Source of the DNA: Lewinella sp. LCG006 | Lineage (GTDB): Bacteria; Bacteroidota; Bacteroidia; Chitinophagales; Saprospiraceae | Direction: 5' to 3' | Assembly: GCF_040784935.1 (NCBI RefSeq) | Contig: NZ_CP160680.1 | Coordinates: 6,553,802 to 6,617,801 of the forward strand | Length of the DNA: 64,000 bases | In this document: piece after piece, positions 63,146 to 64,000 of the stretch | Numbering within the stretch: the stretch's first letter is position 1 | How the letters are laid out: the number at the start of each line of letters is the position of its first letter | Translations under genes and position numbers: made by a program | The notes under the pieces: generated by a model | Databases searched by the model: none | Seen by the model: the letters and a program-made list of their open reading frames with translations, nothing else | Told to the model about the DNA's origin: nothing

Positions 63146-63940
63146 CTAATACCTCGGCTGATAAAGCTCTTCCAAAGGTGTCTTTTTCACAAAATTGGTA
63201 AACTTCACCAATTGGTGAATCATAATTTCCCACATTTTCAAGCCTTTCTCGGCGGTAGCGATGGTTGCGTCGCCCATGATTCCTGAGTTGGAAATTTTAC
63301 TCGTCCGAACATACCAGCTTACACTGCGATCATCGTCGAAATTGAGGAAGTCACTCCCAAAGTCAAGCGTCTCATTTACGGCTTTATCCATTTGTACCAT
63401 TTCAGGACGCAGCGCCAGGGTCGTACTGGTCTCTATTTCTCCAGCATGAATATCGTTGCGAGTGCTTGCTAGTTTGGCAATGTCCGTATCACTGGTATCG
63501 CCGGTATCCACACAGACGAAGATGCGTGCATCACGATTGATCATCTGGGCTGCGTAATTCAATGTAGGAGCATTATCTCCGTGTCCGTTGATGATGATGA
63601 TCTTCTTCACACCTTGCTTTGCTAGCGACATCCCAATATCGTAGACAAAGGCCGACAGGGCATTATTGGTCACACTGATCGTACCGGCAAAATCTTCGTG
63701 GTGATAAGACACGCCATAAGGGATGGCGGGTAAAACCAGGGGCTTGGGATCTGAACAAGCTTTTGCTACCTGTCGTGCCAGGTATTTGGCATCGTAATAA
63801 TCAATATCTACAGGAAGATGCGGCCCATGCTGTTCAATAGCTCCACAAGGCAGTAAAACCGTATCCACGGTTTCCAGGCGTTCCTTGATTTCTTCCCAGG
63901 TCATCTCTTCCCAGAGATAACCATTTTTATTCCTACTCAT
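63146..63940 (-). CDS. Creatininase / creatinine amidohydrolase family protein
   Basis: A 264-residue metal-dependent amidohydrolase. The metal and active-site blocks are LLPCGAIEQHGPHLPVDIDYYDA, GVSYHHEDFAGTISV, IIINGHGDNAPTLN and NDIHAGEIETSTTLAL. Known members hydrolyse creatinine or formamides or take part in cofactor synthesis (MftE), so the true substrate is open. The start codon overlaps the end of an upstream gene by eight bases (ATG inside its final codons), and DUF1080 follows, so these form a small operon. Confidence 0.9.
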   Translation of the reverse strand: MSRNKNGYLWEEMTWEEIKERLETVDTVLLPCGAIEQHGPHLPVDIDYYDAKYLARQVAKACSDPKPLVLPAIPYGVSYHHEDFAGTISVTNNALSAFVYDIGMSLAKQGVKKIIIINGHGDNAPTLNYAAQMINRDARIFVCVDTGDTSDTDIAKLASTRNDIHAGEIETSTTLALRPEMVQMDKAVNETLDFGSDFLNFDDDRSVSWYVRTSKISNSGIMGDATIATAEKGLKMWEIMIHQLVKFTNFVKKTPLEELYQPRY

Positions 63941-64000
63941 TGTTTGTTGAAAATTTATAAGGGATGTTTTCGGCCAGTAATTCCGCTAAGGAAATTGCTT
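63933..64000 (-). CDS. 3' end of an upstream gene, cut by the window edge
   Basis: On the minus strand an open frame enters from the window edge and reads ...AISLAELLAENIPYKFSTNNE before a TAG at 63935-63933. The stop overlaps the first codons of the creatininase-family gene in another frame, a common sign of translational coupling. Only about 21 residues are visible, too few to name a family. Confidence 0.5.
   Translation of the reverse strand, partial: AISLAELLAENIPYKFSTNNE

Overview
The window comes from a Bacteroidota chromosome, most likely a Lewinella/Saprospira-like environmental member (inference). The support is a SusC/SusD pair, many Cys-anchored lipoproteins, a type IX secretion sorting domain, promoters of the TAnnTTTG type, few clear Shine-Dalgarno sites and several TTG/GTG starts. 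No rRNA, tRNA, CRISPR array or intact transposase was seen.

Layout. 1-3.3 kb: a TPR-like protein cut by the window edge and a lipoprotein gamma-glutamyltransferase. 3.4-11 kb (minus strand): a complete L-rhamnose catabolic operon read rhaEW > rhaI > rhaB > lldD > NCS1-type permease. 11.1-12.1 kb: a divergent GntR-type regulator with a sugar-binding C-terminus. 12.4-39.5 kb: a polysaccharide utilization locus (susC, susD, rhaM, SGNH esterase, exported PL22-like lyase, GH106, two poorly described six-hairpin enzymes, GH105, GH31, a sulfatase-CE12 fusion, two beta-propeller hydrolases, and a convergent GH2). 39.6-54 kb: housekeeping and unrelated genes (LysM protein, CNNM/CorC protein, PfkB kinase with divergent cytoplasmic GH31, T9SS cargo, photolyase, TPR lipoprotein, M16 peptidase). 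54-55.8 kb: a RelE/ParE-type toxin-antitoxin module with an extra orphan antitoxin. 55.9-64 kb (minus strand): PaiB-like protein, EEP-family phosphoesterase, MutS, glycosyltransferase, YkuK-like protein, DUF1080 protein, creatininase-family protein and the tail of one more gene.

How it works together. The locus looks built for a rhamnose- and uronate-containing, acetylated and apparently sulfated glycan of the rhamnogalacturonan type. Surface and periplasmic enzymes would remove acetyl, sulfate, galactose and arabinose-like decorations, split unsaturated uronides and release L-rhamnose. RhaM interconverts the rhamnose anomers. In the cytoplasm RhaI, RhaB and RhaEW give DHAP and L-lactate, and the LldD-like enzyme takes lactate to pyruvate. 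No endo-acting lyase or GH28 is present here, so the initial backbone cut must be made elsewhere.

The strongest new signal is regulatory. The promoters of rhaEW and susC carry the same 10-bp word AGTACAGAAC, in the same orientation, exactly 21 bp upstream of a perfect TAnnTTTG -7 box. This suggests that one regulator, probably the GntR protein between them, controls both the catabolic operon and the glycan-uptake locus. Other items to look at are the sulfatase-CE12 fusion, the NCS1-type permease as a possible rhamnose or lactate carrier, a 125-bp MITE-like palindrome whose 19-bp end recurs 21 kb away, and the tandem antitoxins.
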